Below the pieces are notes generated by a model, which had not been told where the DNA came from, searched no databases, and saw only the letters and a program-made list of their open reading frames with translations. Made by a program: the position numbers and the translations under genes. From positions 1 to 64,000 of the forward strand of contig JAAFKI010000182.1 in NCBI GenBank assembly GCA_021399345.1: a stretch of 64,000 nt of DNA, read 5' to 3'. The stretch comes from Candidatus Heimdallarchaeota archaeon (lineage in GTDB: Archaea > Asgardarchaeota > Heimdallarchaeia > Heimdallarchaeales > Heimdallarchaeaceae). Below are positions 38,396-47,614 of the stretch, in pieces; the first letter of the stretch is position 1, and every line of letters starts with the position of its first letter.

Positions 38396-39493
38396 TCATT
38401 CAATTTGTTTTGAGATTATTGGTTTGAATGCTAAATATTTCTCCACCAAAGTAGATATTTCATTTTCCGACATATTCTGTGATAAATCTGTAAGAAGATT
38501 TTTTATTGCTTGTCGTAAATAACTTGTAGGAACTCTACTACACAAGAAGCAAACAAACGTTCCTTCAGTTTCGATCATTAATGAAGAATCACCTAAATCA
38601 ATTTCTTTTGGATAAACTTCTTTTCCTATTAGTTCTCCTGCAAATTCAGAAAAAGCTGTAGTTACACTAAGAATAATATGACCTCTAACATTCAGTTTTT
38701 TCTTTGCTGAAGCTGAATAGATTGAAGAACCAGCTTTATCAAAGATGTATATTGAATGAATTTCTGTAGAATAATAAAATGCTTCAATTCCGCCCATATA
38801 AATTGAAATGCCTATGATCAAGGCTCCCACCGCAACAGAAACCCATTCCATATGGAGCATCATTATTTCACCTGTCACAGCATAGATGAATTTTCTAGCC
38901 GCAAATAGAAGAGCACTTATGAAGTAAGCTATTACAACTCCAACCATCATAATTTCTACAACTCTTTGATATTTCTTCTCTACGAAACCTCTTTGTTTAA
39001 TCAAGTGTGTGAGAAAAACTATTCCTGCAAAAATAGCCAGGCCTGCATCAAATATTACCCAAATTATACTAGTTTGTGCAATATAAAAATCGTAATTGCT
39101 TCCTTTAACAGGCAAGAGAGCTAAAGTATAGTCTCCAGAAACTGTTAAACCTACTACACCTCCAAAAAGGAAAAGAGCAAACGCTAGAACTATGGGATTA
39201 TAGATTTGTCTGGGGCTTAATGATACAACGAAGAAGATAGTTGCTACCATTCCAACCATACTAATTATTGTTGAAAACTGAGATACAAATAGAGCATCGG
39301 TTTCTTTGGTTATCTGACTAAGATAAACAACAAAAATACCGCTAATTATCCATCCCATAATGCAAAAAATCATTGACAGAAAATAATACACTGAGAAAGA
39401 TGATGTTCGTATTTGTTTTCCTATCACAAGAATTGCTCCAAGGAGTAGAAAGAAAATAGATACAATTCCTATCCCATAAGAGATCCAGACCAT
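38396..39493 (-). CDS. Seven-helix membrane protein with a Roadblock/longin-like C-terminal domain
   Basis: 365 residues. Seven hydrophobic segments span 1-240 (about 5-25, 36-58, 68-90, 99-119, 140-165, 182-205 and 215-238). The soluble tail (about 245-350) begins IHSIYIFDKAGSSIYSASAKKKLN, then GHIILSVTTAFSEFAGELIG, a strand pair with LMIETEGTFVCFLC, and a closing helix. This order is that of Roadblock/LC7 or longin domains, which bind small GTPases. The TATA box 20-32 nt before the ATG predicts a leaderless mRNA. A sensor that recruits GTPases at the membrane is plausible but inferred. Confidence 0.75.
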   Translation of the reverse strand: MVWISYGIGIVSIFFLLLGAILVIGKQIRTSSFSVYYFLSMIFCIMGWIISGIFVVYLSQITKETDALFVSQFSTIISMVGMVATIFFVVSLSPRQIYNPIVLAFALFLFGGVVGLTVSGDYTLALLPVKGSNYDFYIAQTSIIWVIFDAGLAIFAGIVFLTHLIKQRGFVEKKYQRVVEIMMVGVVIAYFISALLFAARKFIYAVTGEIMMLHMEWVSVAVGALIIGISIYMGGIEAFYYSTEIHSIYIFDKAGSSIYSASAKKKLNVRGHIILSVTTAFSEFAGELIGKEVYPKEIDLGDSSLMIETEGTFVCFLCSRVPTSYLRQAIKNLLTDLSQNMSENEISTLVEKYLAFKPIISKQIE

Positions 39494-39512
39494 GAGCAGT
39501 AAGGATTTTAGA

Positions 39513-39525
39513 GTTTTATATAGTT
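39513..39525 (-). promoter_or_regulatory. TATA box of the seven-helix protein gene
   Basis: Minus strand AACTATATAAAACTC lies 20-32 nt before the ATG at 39493, which predicts a leaderless or near-leaderless transcript. Confidence 0.5.
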
Positions 39526-39554
39526 TTGGCTTTATTTTGCTCTAAACTCTATTA

Positions 39555-40898
39555 CTAAATTACAAAGTCCTCTTTGTCAACATTTCTGTTCTCTAATCCT
39601 AATCTAGATACTTTAAATTTAATCCCCCCGTATAGTTCGGCATGTTCCTGGTCGTTATACAAAGCTGCAGCAATTCTTCCTATTGCATCTGCCTTCATGA
39701 TTCCACTTCCAGAACCTGAAGATACGACTTGTAACCCCTTGATTTCCTTAGCTTTGAAAACAACTGGATTCTTGTCAATTGTATTTATTGCATAGAATCC
39801 TGCCCATGAATTTGTTAACTGAAGATCTTTTAAAATAGGAAGATATTCAGCTAAGATTAAGTATCTATCAAATTCATAATCTCTATCGTTCGCTTGGGTA
39901 TCATTCAAAGGATTATCTCCTGTTGTGATCTCTTCAGGATTAGTAATGATATATGGTTTCCCAATCAATGATCCTCCCCCGATCCATATACTATGATTAT
40001 ATTTTACTGGTTTCAAATGAATTCCATGCATTGGGAAAATGAGAAATGGTGTTGTTTTTTCGCCATTAAAATGCTCATTGTCAAGAAAATTTGCTAGTTG
40101 AGGATGTTGTACTCTGAATATATACTTCTTGACAGGCATTGTATGACTATTTACTCCTAACGGTAATAGAAGTTCATTAGCCCAAGCACCAGTTGCAATA
40201 ATGAATTTTTCTGATTTAATTGTAATTCCGACATTTGTTAAAGCTCCACCAATTCTTTTTTTCTGCCATCCAACCGGTTCTCCTGGAATACCAAGTTTCC
40301 CGCCAATTGGCTCCAAAATAAGTTTTGTAACTGTGGTATTGTAAAGAGTTTCTCCACCCAGCTTTTTAAATTCATTTTCATAGAAATCTCTTGTAATCTT
40401 GTCTGCATCTAGTTCTCCACAGTCATAGCCAAGAAGACCAAAGTCAATATTTCTCAAATTGAGCATTTGAGCATCCTCATTTCCATCAAAATCAGTTACA
40501 AGTTCAGGTATTTTTTGTTTAATATCTTCTTTTTCAAGTATCTCTACGCGAACCTTGTTGTCTAGCATAGTCTCAATTGCTATTTTGTTTCCTTCAAATT
40601 GCTCTTTATCCATTAACCATAGATAAGTAACATCTCTTAGAGATAAATCTATACCCAGCTCGTGTTGAACATGCTTATAAAAGTCTCTAGTAGAACTGCT
40701 TAGATGTAAATTCACTTCGGAGGAGAAGGTATCTCGATACATTGCAGCTGATTGTGCTGTATTTCCTGCTCCTGCTTGAGCTAGTTTGTCAACAACCAAT
40801 ATTTCTAGATTTTTATTTTCTTTTTTTATATAGTAAGCTGTTGCCATACCAAATAATCCAGCTCCAATTACTACTACATCATAGTGTTTTTCACTCAT
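39555..40898 (-). CDS. FAD-dependent oxidoreductase, D-amino-acid oxidase (DAO) family
   Basis: 447 residues. The N-terminal VVIGAGLFGMATAYYIK (about 9-25) is the FAD Rossmann motif; GNTAQSAAMYRDTF follows, like the GxSxR(S/N) region of sarcosine and glycine oxidases. FIIATGAWANELLLPLG (about 226-242) and the C-terminal VVSSGSGSGIMKADAIGRIAA (about 390-410) complete the DAO fold. Likely substrates are secondary or D-amino acids or glycerol-3-phosphate-like compounds; specificity is not visible. It stands alone, with its own start 150 nt from the divergent Mrp gene. Confidence 0.87.
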   Translation of the reverse strand: MSEKHYDVVVIGAGLFGMATAYYIKKENKNLEILVVDKLAQAGAGNTAQSAAMYRDTFSSEVNLHLSSSTRDFYKHVQHELGIDLSLRDVTYLWLMDKEQFEGNKIAIETMLDNKVRVEILEKEDIKQKIPELVTDFDGNEDAQMLNLRNIDFGLLGYDCGELDADKITRDFYENEFKKLGGETLYNTTVTKLILEPIGGKLGIPGEPVGWQKKRIGGALTNVGITIKSEKFIIATGAWANELLLPLGVNSHTMPVKKYIFRVQHPQLANFLDNEHFNGEKTTPFLIFPMHGIHLKPVKYNHSIWIGGGSLIGKPYIITNPEEITTGDNPLNDTQANDRDYEFDRYLILAEYLPILKDLQLTNSWAGFYAINTIDKNPVVFKAKEIKGLQVVSSGSGSGIMKADAIGRIAAALYNDQEHAELYGGIKFKVSRLGLENRNVDKEDFVI

Positions 40899-41048
40899 TA
40901 TCTTACCTCTTGAGAAAAAATTTACATTAATTCAGATATATTGAACAAGTACTCTTTAAAAATTTTATACCAACAATATAGAAATCTATAGTCAAAACAA
41001 CGAATTTTTAAGTTCAACAATAGTTATACACATGAAGATTGTGATGAT

Positions 41049-41858
41049 ATGCATTTGAATGCGAAAACAGAAGAAGATAAAAAAATCGAAGAAACACTAT
41101 TGAAGATCAAACACAAAATTGCTGTTTTAAGTGGGAAAGGTGGAACTGGTAAAACAACAGTTACTGTAAACTTGGCTCAAACTCTTTCTGATATGGGCTA
41201 TAAAGTAGGTATACTTGATGCTGATATTACGGGTCCAAATGTTCCTCTGATGCTTGGAGTAGAGGATCTACAAATGACTACAGAGGACAATAAGATTGTC
41301 CCAGTAGAAGCAGGAAAGATAAAAATTGTATCAATTGAGTTTTTACTTCAAGATAAAACAAAAGCTGTTATCTGGAGGGGACCAATGAAAATTAAGGCCC
41401 TTAAACAGCTCCTTGCAGATGTAAACTGGGGTGAATTAGATTTTCTTATTGTGGATTTACCTCCTGGTAGTAGTGATGAGCCCTTGAGCATAGTTCAAAC
41501 AATCAAAGATTTAGATGGTATGGTCATTGTTACTACTCCTCAAGCTGTTTCACTTCTTGATGTAACCAAATCGATAAATTTTGCACAAGAAACAAAAGTA
41601 CCAATATTAGGAATTATCGAAAATATGTCTGGTTTTGTGTGTCCTCATTGTGATGAGATTACTTACATTTTCAAAAAAGATGGTGGAAAAAACAAAGCTG
41701 AACAACTTGATTTGGATTTTCTCGGAACTATTCCTCTAATATCTCAAATTTGTGAGGCTGGAGATTCAGGAAGAGCCGCAGTTAGAGTGAATGATAAAGC
41801 AAAAGATGTCTTTTCTAAGGTTGTTGAAAAAATACTTTCTAAACTTGGTAAGGAGTAA
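41049..41858 (+). CDS. Mrp/NBP35-family Fe-S cluster carrier ATPase
   Basis: 269 residues. The deviant Walker A GKGGTGKTT is at 29-37, followed by GILDADITGPNVPLMLG (about 55-71) and FLIVDLPPGSSDEPLS. CPHC near 198-201 is the pair of cysteines that carries a bridging Fe-S cluster in ApbC/NBP35 dimers. The enzyme carries Fe-S clusters to target proteins in the cytosol. GTGATGAT directly before the ATG serves as Shine-Dalgarno motif. The N-terminal Cys cluster of eukaryotic NBP35 is absent. Confidence 0.94.
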   Translation: MHLNAKTEEDKKIEETLLKIKHKIAVLSGKGGTGKTTVTVNLAQTLSDMGYKVGILDADITGPNVPLMLGVEDLQMTTEDNKIVPVEAGKIKIVSIEFLLQDKTKAVIWRGPMKIKALKQLLADVNWGELDFLIVDLPPGSSDEPLSIVQTIKDLDGMVIVTTPQAVSLLDVTKSINFAQETKVPILGIIENMSGFVCPHCDEITYIFKKDGGKNKAEQLDLDFLGTIPLISQICEAGDSGRAAVRVNDKAKDVFSKVVEKILSKLGKE

Positions 41859-41955
41859 TTTCTAATAAGGACTATAGTGTTATATCCAATTCTTTTTGAC
41901 AAAAAACTTTCGCAATGTTTTTTTACTCAAAAGTGGATATTTTCTTTTGATTAAC

Positions 41956-44394
41956 ATGATTAATCATAAAAAGAAAAGAATAGTTCTATTTTATATTATC
42001 TCTTCACTTATTCTTTCATTAGCATTCATTTCCATAAATTCACTAGCTTATGATTTGAATGAAACTGAAACAATTACATTAAATGAATATGACAATGTAG
42101 GATATGGAGTTCTTGATGGTAATCGTATAAGAGAAAATCAACTATTAGAAACCCAATATGCTACAGATGTGAGATATGTAAAAGAAACTATAGGCTCAAC
42201 AACACATTCTATGGCTAATGATTCATCTGTATTTAGAACAAATTTAGATTCTACATACTATGATGATAATTTTCGATATGACATAGAACAATCAACCTGG
42301 AGATATAATCCAATTTATATCCAAGCTTTCAATCTTACTGGCACAGATCCTAATTTGAGTTTTACAACAGGTGTAAACAACCAAGGAATTCTCACATTAA
42401 GTTCACAAACTGCCATTGAAATGGAAGCAGATACCTATTATGTCTTCAAAGTTCGTTTACAAGCTGGAGAGATGTATGATTTGAATATGAAATCAATTAG
42501 TAGTGTTTCATATTATATTTACTTCAATGATTATTTATCTAGATCTGGTAGTGTAAATGGAGAAACTAGGAACATACAACCACTAGCAGCTAGAGGTTCT
42601 GGAGATTACTACATATATCTGTTTTCTGGCAATGATAACTATGTCGTTTTCGATCCAGTGAAAATAGATGTATCATCAATATCTGCTGGGGTCTTCGTAG
42701 CAGGGGACTTTGTTAATGAACCCAATAACATCTGGGATGAAGAAAGACAAGTTTTTGTAGATAATGACAATTCTGAGCACGTTGATGCTTATTTTGTAAC
42801 AATTCCAAAAGGTGTCTATGAATTCAAATACATTCGATTTGATGGTGGTATCAATACTAATGCATATGGAATGATTCCTAGCTTATATTATGAAGCAGGA
42901 CTTCAGAATACTTATTTCAATATCGAGATAGGATCATCATTTGACGATAAATTCGTGTTCAGCTTCGAATATGATACAAAAGTTCTTGTTTATATCACTG
43001 CAGAAAGAGACGGTACTGATTATATTGAATTTGATTACATATTCTCAGTTGATAAACTGGACTGTCCAACTTTGAAAGCGGGAGAAATTCTTGAATATGA
43101 AGATAATTTCTTATGTTTTGGAATCGATGTTAAAGAAACTCAACTTGCCTATTTCAATATTTCAACAGTTGGTTCTGTAATGGTATGGTTTGTAGATTAT
43201 GAAAATAAGAATCTAGGATATGGAAGTTATTACTTGCTCGATGACAATACACTTACGGTTGCAAAGCTTCTGCTTCAACCTGGTTATTATTACTTCTTTA
43301 ATCCAATTGAAGGCTTATATGATTTTGATATTGAGTATAATGCAGTATTAGCCGAAGAATTCACAGATTCATTTGATTTTGAACTCAGTCAGCGAGATGG
43401 TGGTCCATCAAATTATATGCTTTTCAAAATTGAAAATGAAGATTTTGATTTTCATAACTACAACATCAGCTTACTTCCTGCGTTAAACCGTACAGTAGAA
43501 TTTGGTTGCTACACTTATTTAGAAAACAACCCAATGGTTTTCTGGGGCACATCTGACTTAATTGGTTATCAACAAGTGGCTGGAATAAACCAAGGATATC
43601 CAGTTAACAATACGCAAATGCTGAATTTCCTTTCAACAGGAGAACCCACCATTCGTTATGTCCTCTTTGAAATACATGACATTTTCAATAATACAGGATA
43701 CTCTTGGCCAAGTTATGGAAGTGCTTTTAGCGAACCAGAAACTGTAACTCTTAGATTTAGTACAGATACCGATAATCCAGATGTTTTTGCTAATGTGAAT
43801 CTTAATTTTGAAGAACTAGATTTCATTGATAATGGTAGTTATTTGGTAAATTATGATTTCGATACAACTTATAGTGACTTCGACATATATATGATTCGTG
43901 CAACAGTTCCTGAACATACTTGGTACAAGGTTGAAATTGTAATTATTGATGGACTCAGAGATAATACCATCTACAATTTGCAGAATCCTGATGGTTACTT
44001 CCCAGGTTACTTATATAGGGATGCTGTTTGGAACAAATATTACAACTTAGATACTTTCACTCCGACTCACTTCATTAATTATGATGGTTCAAACGTTTCA
44101 TACGTAACTTTTGACATTGAATTTGGTGTATTTGATCCTAATCTAATTTTCATGTTTGGTGTTGACCACACTGCACTGAATGGTTCAATTGAATTCAAAT
44201 TCATCCCAATCGACTGTACACCTATCTCTTCAATTGCATCAGTAATTGTGAAAGGATTAGGATTAGGCGGAATAATTGCTCTCGCAGCAATTGGAGGGGT
44301 TGCTGGTTTTGGTATACTCGTTTTTGTTGTATTTAGAGTAGTTATACCCAAAATAAAGTCTAAAACTCCTGCAAGTCCACCAAGTCAATACTAA
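41956..44394 (+). CDS. Large secreted, membrane-anchored surface protein of unknown family
   Basis: 812 residues from the ATG at 41956, whose product starts with a classical signal peptide: MINHKKKRIVLFYIISSLILSL, then a likely cleavage site near NSLAYD. The mature part is acidic, rich in Asp, Asn and aromatic residues, with many N-x-S/T sequons and beta-sandwich-like segments such as LQAGEMYDLNM and YYVFKV. A single membrane helix near 775-800 (GIIALAAIGGVAGFGILVFVV) with a short basic tail anchors it. An S-layer-associated or adhesive role is possible. No known domain is recognised. Starting at 41896 would bury the signal peptide. Confidence 0.78.
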   Translation: MINHKKKRIVLFYIISSLILSLAFISINSLAYDLNETETITLNEYDNVGYGVLDGNRIRENQLLETQYATDVRYVKETIGSTTHSMANDSSVFRTNLDSTYYDDNFRYDIEQSTWRYNPIYIQAFNLTGTDPNLSFTTGVNNQGILTLSSQTAIEMEADTYYVFKVRLQAGEMYDLNMKSISSVSYYIYFNDYLSRSGSVNGETRNIQPLAARGSGDYYIYLFSGNDNYVVFDPVKIDVSSISAGVFVAGDFVNEPNNIWDEERQVFVDNDNSEHVDAYFVTIPKGVYEFKYIRFDGGINTNAYGMIPSLYYEAGLQNTYFNIEIGSSFDDKFVFSFEYDTKVLVYITAERDGTDYIEFDYIFSVDKLDCPTLKAGEILEYEDNFLCFGIDVKETQLAYFNISTVGSVMVWFVDYENKNLGYGSYYLLDDNTLTVAKLLLQPGYYYFFNPIEGLYDFDIEYNAVLAEEFTDSFDFELSQRDGGPSNYMLFKIENEDFDFHNYNISLLPALNRTVEFGCYTYLENNPMVFWGTSDLIGYQQVAGINQGYPVNNTQMLNFLSTGEPTIRYVLFEIHDIFNNTGYSWPSYGSAFSEPETVTLRFSTDTDNPDVFANVNLNFEELDFIDNGSYLVNYDFDTTYSDFDIYMIRATVPEHTWYKVEIVIIDGLRDNTIYNLQNPDGYFPGYLYRDAVWNKYYNLDTFTPTHFINYDGSNVSYVTFDIEFGVFDPNLIFMFGVDHTALNGSIEFKFIPIDCTPISSIASVIVKGLGLGGIIALAAIGGVAGFGILVFVVFRVVIPKIKSKTPASPPSQY

Positions 44395-44420
44395 TCTTTT
44401 TTCTTTTTTTCCTTTTTTTA
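44395..44420 (+). terminator. T-run terminator of the surface-protein gene
   Basis: TCTTTTTTCTTTTTTTCCTTTTTTT begins at the base after the stop codon, giving three consecutive U-tracts between two convergent genes. Confidence 0.6.
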
Positions 44421-44434
44421 AAACTGTATAATCT

Positions 44435-45388
44435 TCAGATGATTTTTTTTCTAATAAGGCAAAAGAAATCCGTTAAATCAACATTTCCTCCAGATATAAT
44501 TATTCCCACCTTTTGGTTTTCAAGATTGACTTTTCCTGATAAAACTCCAGCTAAAGAAACTGCACCAGATGGTTCTACAACAAGTTTCATTCTTGACCAG
44601 AGAAACTCCATCGCATTAACAATCTCTTCCTCGGTAACTGTAATAATGTCATTAACATGTTCAAGAATAATTTTGAATGTATTTGTTCCAAGTGAAACTC
44701 GTAAACCATCAGCAATCGTATTGGGGTTTACCACTGGGTAAAATTTTTTATCTTTAAATGATTTATATGCATCATCTGCGTTCTTTGGTTCAACCCCAAT
44801 TACTTTTGTATTTGCACATAAACCCTTTGTAGTTATGGCGGTTCCTGATAATAAACCTCCTCCTCCACATGGAGTAAAAATGAAGTCTAATTCACCCGTT
44901 TCTTTGATTAATTCATATGAAGCTGTTCCTTGTCCATGAATAACATCTAGGTTATTACTAGAATGAATCAAGGTATATCCGTGTTTGTTAATTAATGCTT
45001 GAGCTGTTTCCTCTCTATCCTCTGGCTTGGTTCCACAAAAAACCACTTTGGCACCATAACCTTTTGTTGCTGCAATTTTAATTTTTGGGGCATTCTCTGG
45101 CATAACAATAATTGCATTTACCCCCGCCATTTTAGCAGCCAAAGATAAGGCTTGAGCATGATTCCCAGAAGAATGAGTTATAACTCCTTTAGTTTTTAAT
45201 TTTGGGGATAAGCTAGAAATGGCATTGAATGCTCCTCTAAACTTAAATGAGCCTGTTCTTTGAAAACTTTCCATTTTCAAGAAACAGTTAGCCTTCACTA
45301 GTTTATCCAACTTAGAAGATGTCATAATTGGGGTTTTGTTAATTGTGTTCTCGATTCGACTATAAGCTTCCTCAATCTTTTCTAACAT
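44435..45388 (-). CDS. Threonine/serine dehydratase (catabolic type)
   Basis: 317 residues of PLP fold type II. SFKFRGAFNAI (47-57) carries the cofactor Lys49; SSGNHAQALSLAA near 79-91 contacts the substrate carboxylate; CGGGGLLSG near 179-187 binds phosphate. No ACT regulatory domain follows, so it is like catabolic threonine ammonia-lyase or serine racemase/dehydratase (TdcB/Srr). It deaminates threonine or serine to 2-oxobutyrate or pyruvate. It lies 46 nt downstream of the TldE-like gene on the same strand. Confidence 0.92.
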   Translation of the reverse strand: MLEKIEEAYSRIENTINKTPIMTSSKLDKLVKANCFLKMESFQRTGSFKFRGAFNAISSLSPKLKTKGVITHSSGNHAQALSLAAKMAGVNAIIVMPENAPKIKIAATKGYGAKVVFCGTKPEDREETAQALINKHGYTLIHSSNNLDVIHGQGTASYELIKETGELDFIFTPCGGGGLLSGTAITTKGLCANTKVIGVEPKNADDAYKSFKDKKFYPVVNPNTIADGLRVSLGTNTFKIILEHVNDIITVTEEEIVNAMEFLWSRMKLVVEPSGAVSLAGVLSGKVNLENQKVGIIISGGNVDLTDFFCLIRKKII

Positions 45389-45433
45389 TTATATCACTTG
45401 CATATCCTGAGATCTTCTAGGATTTGTTTCACT

Positions 45434-46795
45434 CTAATGCTTACTTTTTCCTGTGAAGTTGAAAGACTTCAGTTTAATCGCAGGACAATTCATGGTAACT
45501 CCTGTTTCCACTTTGCTACCAATTAGTGGAATATTTTTTAGACAAGATGTGAGCTTATCTGTAAACCTGAAGTTCTTGGCTGCTGAAACAATCTCTCCAT
45601 TTTCAATATACATAATACCATCTCTTGTTAGGCCTGTAATTGCACCTAATTTCCGATTAACAAAATTTGTATAATGTAACCTATTGATAAAGAAACCTTG
45701 TTTGGTTTCCTCAATCATCTCAGGAATTGCTGAATCTCCTGGATAAAGTGTTAAGTTGATTGGCATCACCATACCAAATATATAATCACTGAAAGGAATT
45801 ACTTGATGACCTGTACTAAGCCTCTTATCGTTTAAGTATCTTGATGCAATAAAATTATTATATATTATTGATTTAGGAATACCTTCTTCAACCAGAAAGA
45901 GTGGCTTTTTTCTTACACCTTCTCCATCTGTTGGTGAGGCTAGAAGAGTTTCAGAATTTAAGGGATCATCATGAAGTGTTAATTTTGTATCAAACATTTG
46001 AGAACCTATTTGATCAGTTACAAAACTTTGGGATTCATGATATCCCAGACCATTAAAGCCAAAGGACAAGAATCTCATTAAAGTACTTGTTGCAGCTGGT
46101 GAAAGAATGACCTCATATTCTCCAAGTGAGTAATCTTTCGCAGAGCATGTACTTACAGATAATTCTGTTGCTTTTCGGGATAGTTCTGCAGGTTTTAGTA
46201 AAGACGGATCTCTTTCAAATTGTTCTTCTTTTGCATATCCCTTGCTTTCCTTTTCAGTTAATGAATTAATGATTAAACCATTATATGTGATCTGGTGGGA
46301 GATATCTATACCATTAGAATTTAAAATCCTATATCGAAGATCAGTAATTGAAATGGCCCCTGCCAATTTAGCACTTTTATCTACAGTTTCAGCCTCACCA
46401 ATCGCTGTTTCGACGATATCAGCACGTTGATATTCATCTAGTAAACTTCCAGTAGCATTTATAGAAGGAATCACTTCTTCAGTATCTTCAGAAAAACCTT
46501 GAAAAAAGGGAATTTCAGGAATAAAAGAGAGCATCGTTTCTAGCTGAGAAACAGCTGAATCTATAGCTGTTTTAGTTAGAGATGTTAAAGATAATGTACA
46601 TATCTTCTTTCCTTTTGATGCCTTGAAGAGAAAACGGCATGTATGATCAGATACATTTTGATGAATTGTAGAATTTGCAAACCTAGTAAGTGCATGTAAT
46701 CTATCAACACAACTTATTTCATATGAATCAAATGAACTCGATTCAAAGACTTTTACAGCATAATCAGTTAAGGAAATGAATTTTTCTGAGAACAT
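45434..46795 (-). CDS. pmbA: TldE/PmbA-family protein
   Basis: 453 residues from the ATG at 46795, preceded by an AGTGATATC Shine-Dalgarno match; the ATG at 46807 overlaps that motif. The fold-wide regions SAKLAGAISITDLRYRILNSNGIDI, a FNGLGYHESQSFVTDQIG loop and the C-terminal MPINLTLYPGDS/GLTRDGIMYIENGEIV are typical of TldE. The zinc-binding HExxxH of TldD is replaced by a non-catalytic sequence, as expected for TldE. It should pair with the TldD encoded at 26463-27935, 18 kb away. Confidence 0.9.
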   Translation of the reverse strand: MFSEKFISLTDYAVKVFESSSFDSYEISCVDRLHALTRFANSTIHQNVSDHTCRFLFKASKGKKICTLSLTSLTKTAIDSAVSQLETMLSFIPEIPFFQGFSEDTEEVIPSINATGSLLDEYQRADIVETAIGEAETVDKSAKLAGAISITDLRYRILNSNGIDISHQITYNGLIINSLTEKESKGYAKEEQFERDPSLLKPAELSRKATELSVSTCSAKDYSLGEYEVILSPAATSTLMRFLSFGFNGLGYHESQSFVTDQIGSQMFDTKLTLHDDPLNSETLLASPTDGEGVRKKPLFLVEEGIPKSIIYNNFIASRYLNDKRLSTGHQVIPFSDYIFGMVMPINLTLYPGDSAIPEMIEETKQGFFINRLHYTNFVNRKLGAITGLTRDGIMYIENGEIVSAAKNFRFTDKLTSCLKNIPLIGSKVETGVTMNCPAIKLKSFNFTGKSKH

Positions 46796-46971
46796 GATAT
46801 CACTCATATTTTTGAAGTAAGATTTCGTTCTGTGGTATTTTAAACGGCAATAGTATTAATAAAAACATTTCTCTGAATCTCGCTAAGAGTTTTTATTTTC
46901 ACACTTTGTTCGTTTTTGATATCCCATTCTTTCTGTATGTCACCAAAATTGTTTTATTCTAATTCTTCACA

Positions 46972-47610
46972 ATGGATGTTATGTTAGAATCTCCTTCTTC
47001 TGGTGTGTTCATTTGTGTGGAAGGAATAGATGGTTCAGGAAAGACCACACATTCTCGATTATTGGTTGGATATCTTTGCTCTCTTGGTTTTGATGCAGTT
47101 TATACTACCGAACCTACAAGATATTCATTACCTGGTCGAAGGCTAAGAGAAAGTTTCTTTGCACCTGAACGATTACCTGTTGAAGAAGAATTTAAACTAT
47201 TTTTAGAAGACAGAATTATTCATCTTAGGGATGAAGTGATTCCTCTATTAAAAGATGGTAAGATAGTTATCACGGATAGATACTACTTTTCATCGGTAGC
47301 ATATCAAGGGTCAAGAGGATTGGATTGGAATTATATCTTGGAAGAAAATCAAAAAGTATCAATTATTCCAACACTTGTTTTGCTTCTAGATTTATCTGTT
47401 GACGAAGCATTGGCTAGAATCTCTGCTGATAGAGAAGAAGGAGTAAATACTTTTGAGAAAAAAGAAAACCTTCAAAAAGTCAGCGAAATATACTTGAAAC
47501 TAGCTGATAAATTTCCTGAACTTATTCATATTATTGATGTACATGACTCAATACAAGCTGTTCAAGAAGAACTTCAAACTTTCATTAGTAATTTCTTAGA
47601 GATAAGATGA
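46972..47610 (+). CDS. tmk: Thymidylate kinase
   Basis: 212 residues. The P-loop EGIDGSGKTT is at 17-26; TTEPTRYSLPGRRLR (about 44-58) is the dTMP-binding DR(H/Y)-equivalent region start, and VITDRYYFSSVAYQG (about 99-113) carries the catalytic DRY. A lid with arginines lies near ISADREEG (about 149-156). It phosphorylates dTMP to dTDP. The first ATG at 46972 gives a short N-terminal extension; the Met at codon 4 is equally acceptable. It converges with the EcfT gene, four bases away. Confidence 0.95.
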   Translation: MDVMLESPSSGVFICVEGIDGSGKTTHSRLLVGYLCSLGFDAVYTTEPTRYSLPGRRLRESFFAPERLPVEEEFKLFLEDRIIHLRDEVIPLLKDGKIVITDRYYFSSVAYQGSRGLDWNYILEENQKVSIIPTLVLLLDLSVDEALARISADREEGVNTFEKKENLQKVSEIYLKLADKFPELIHIIDVHDSIQAVQEELQTFISNFLEIR

Positions 47611-47614
47611 TTAT

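Noticed and set aside
41896-41955. N-terminal extension of the surface protein
   Set aside because: It would place 20 residues before a classical signal peptide; the ATG at 41956 begins exactly at the basic n-region.
44079-44351. Minus-strand frame inside the surface-protein gene
   Set aside because: Pro/Ile-rich complement of the membrane-anchor region; no start signal.
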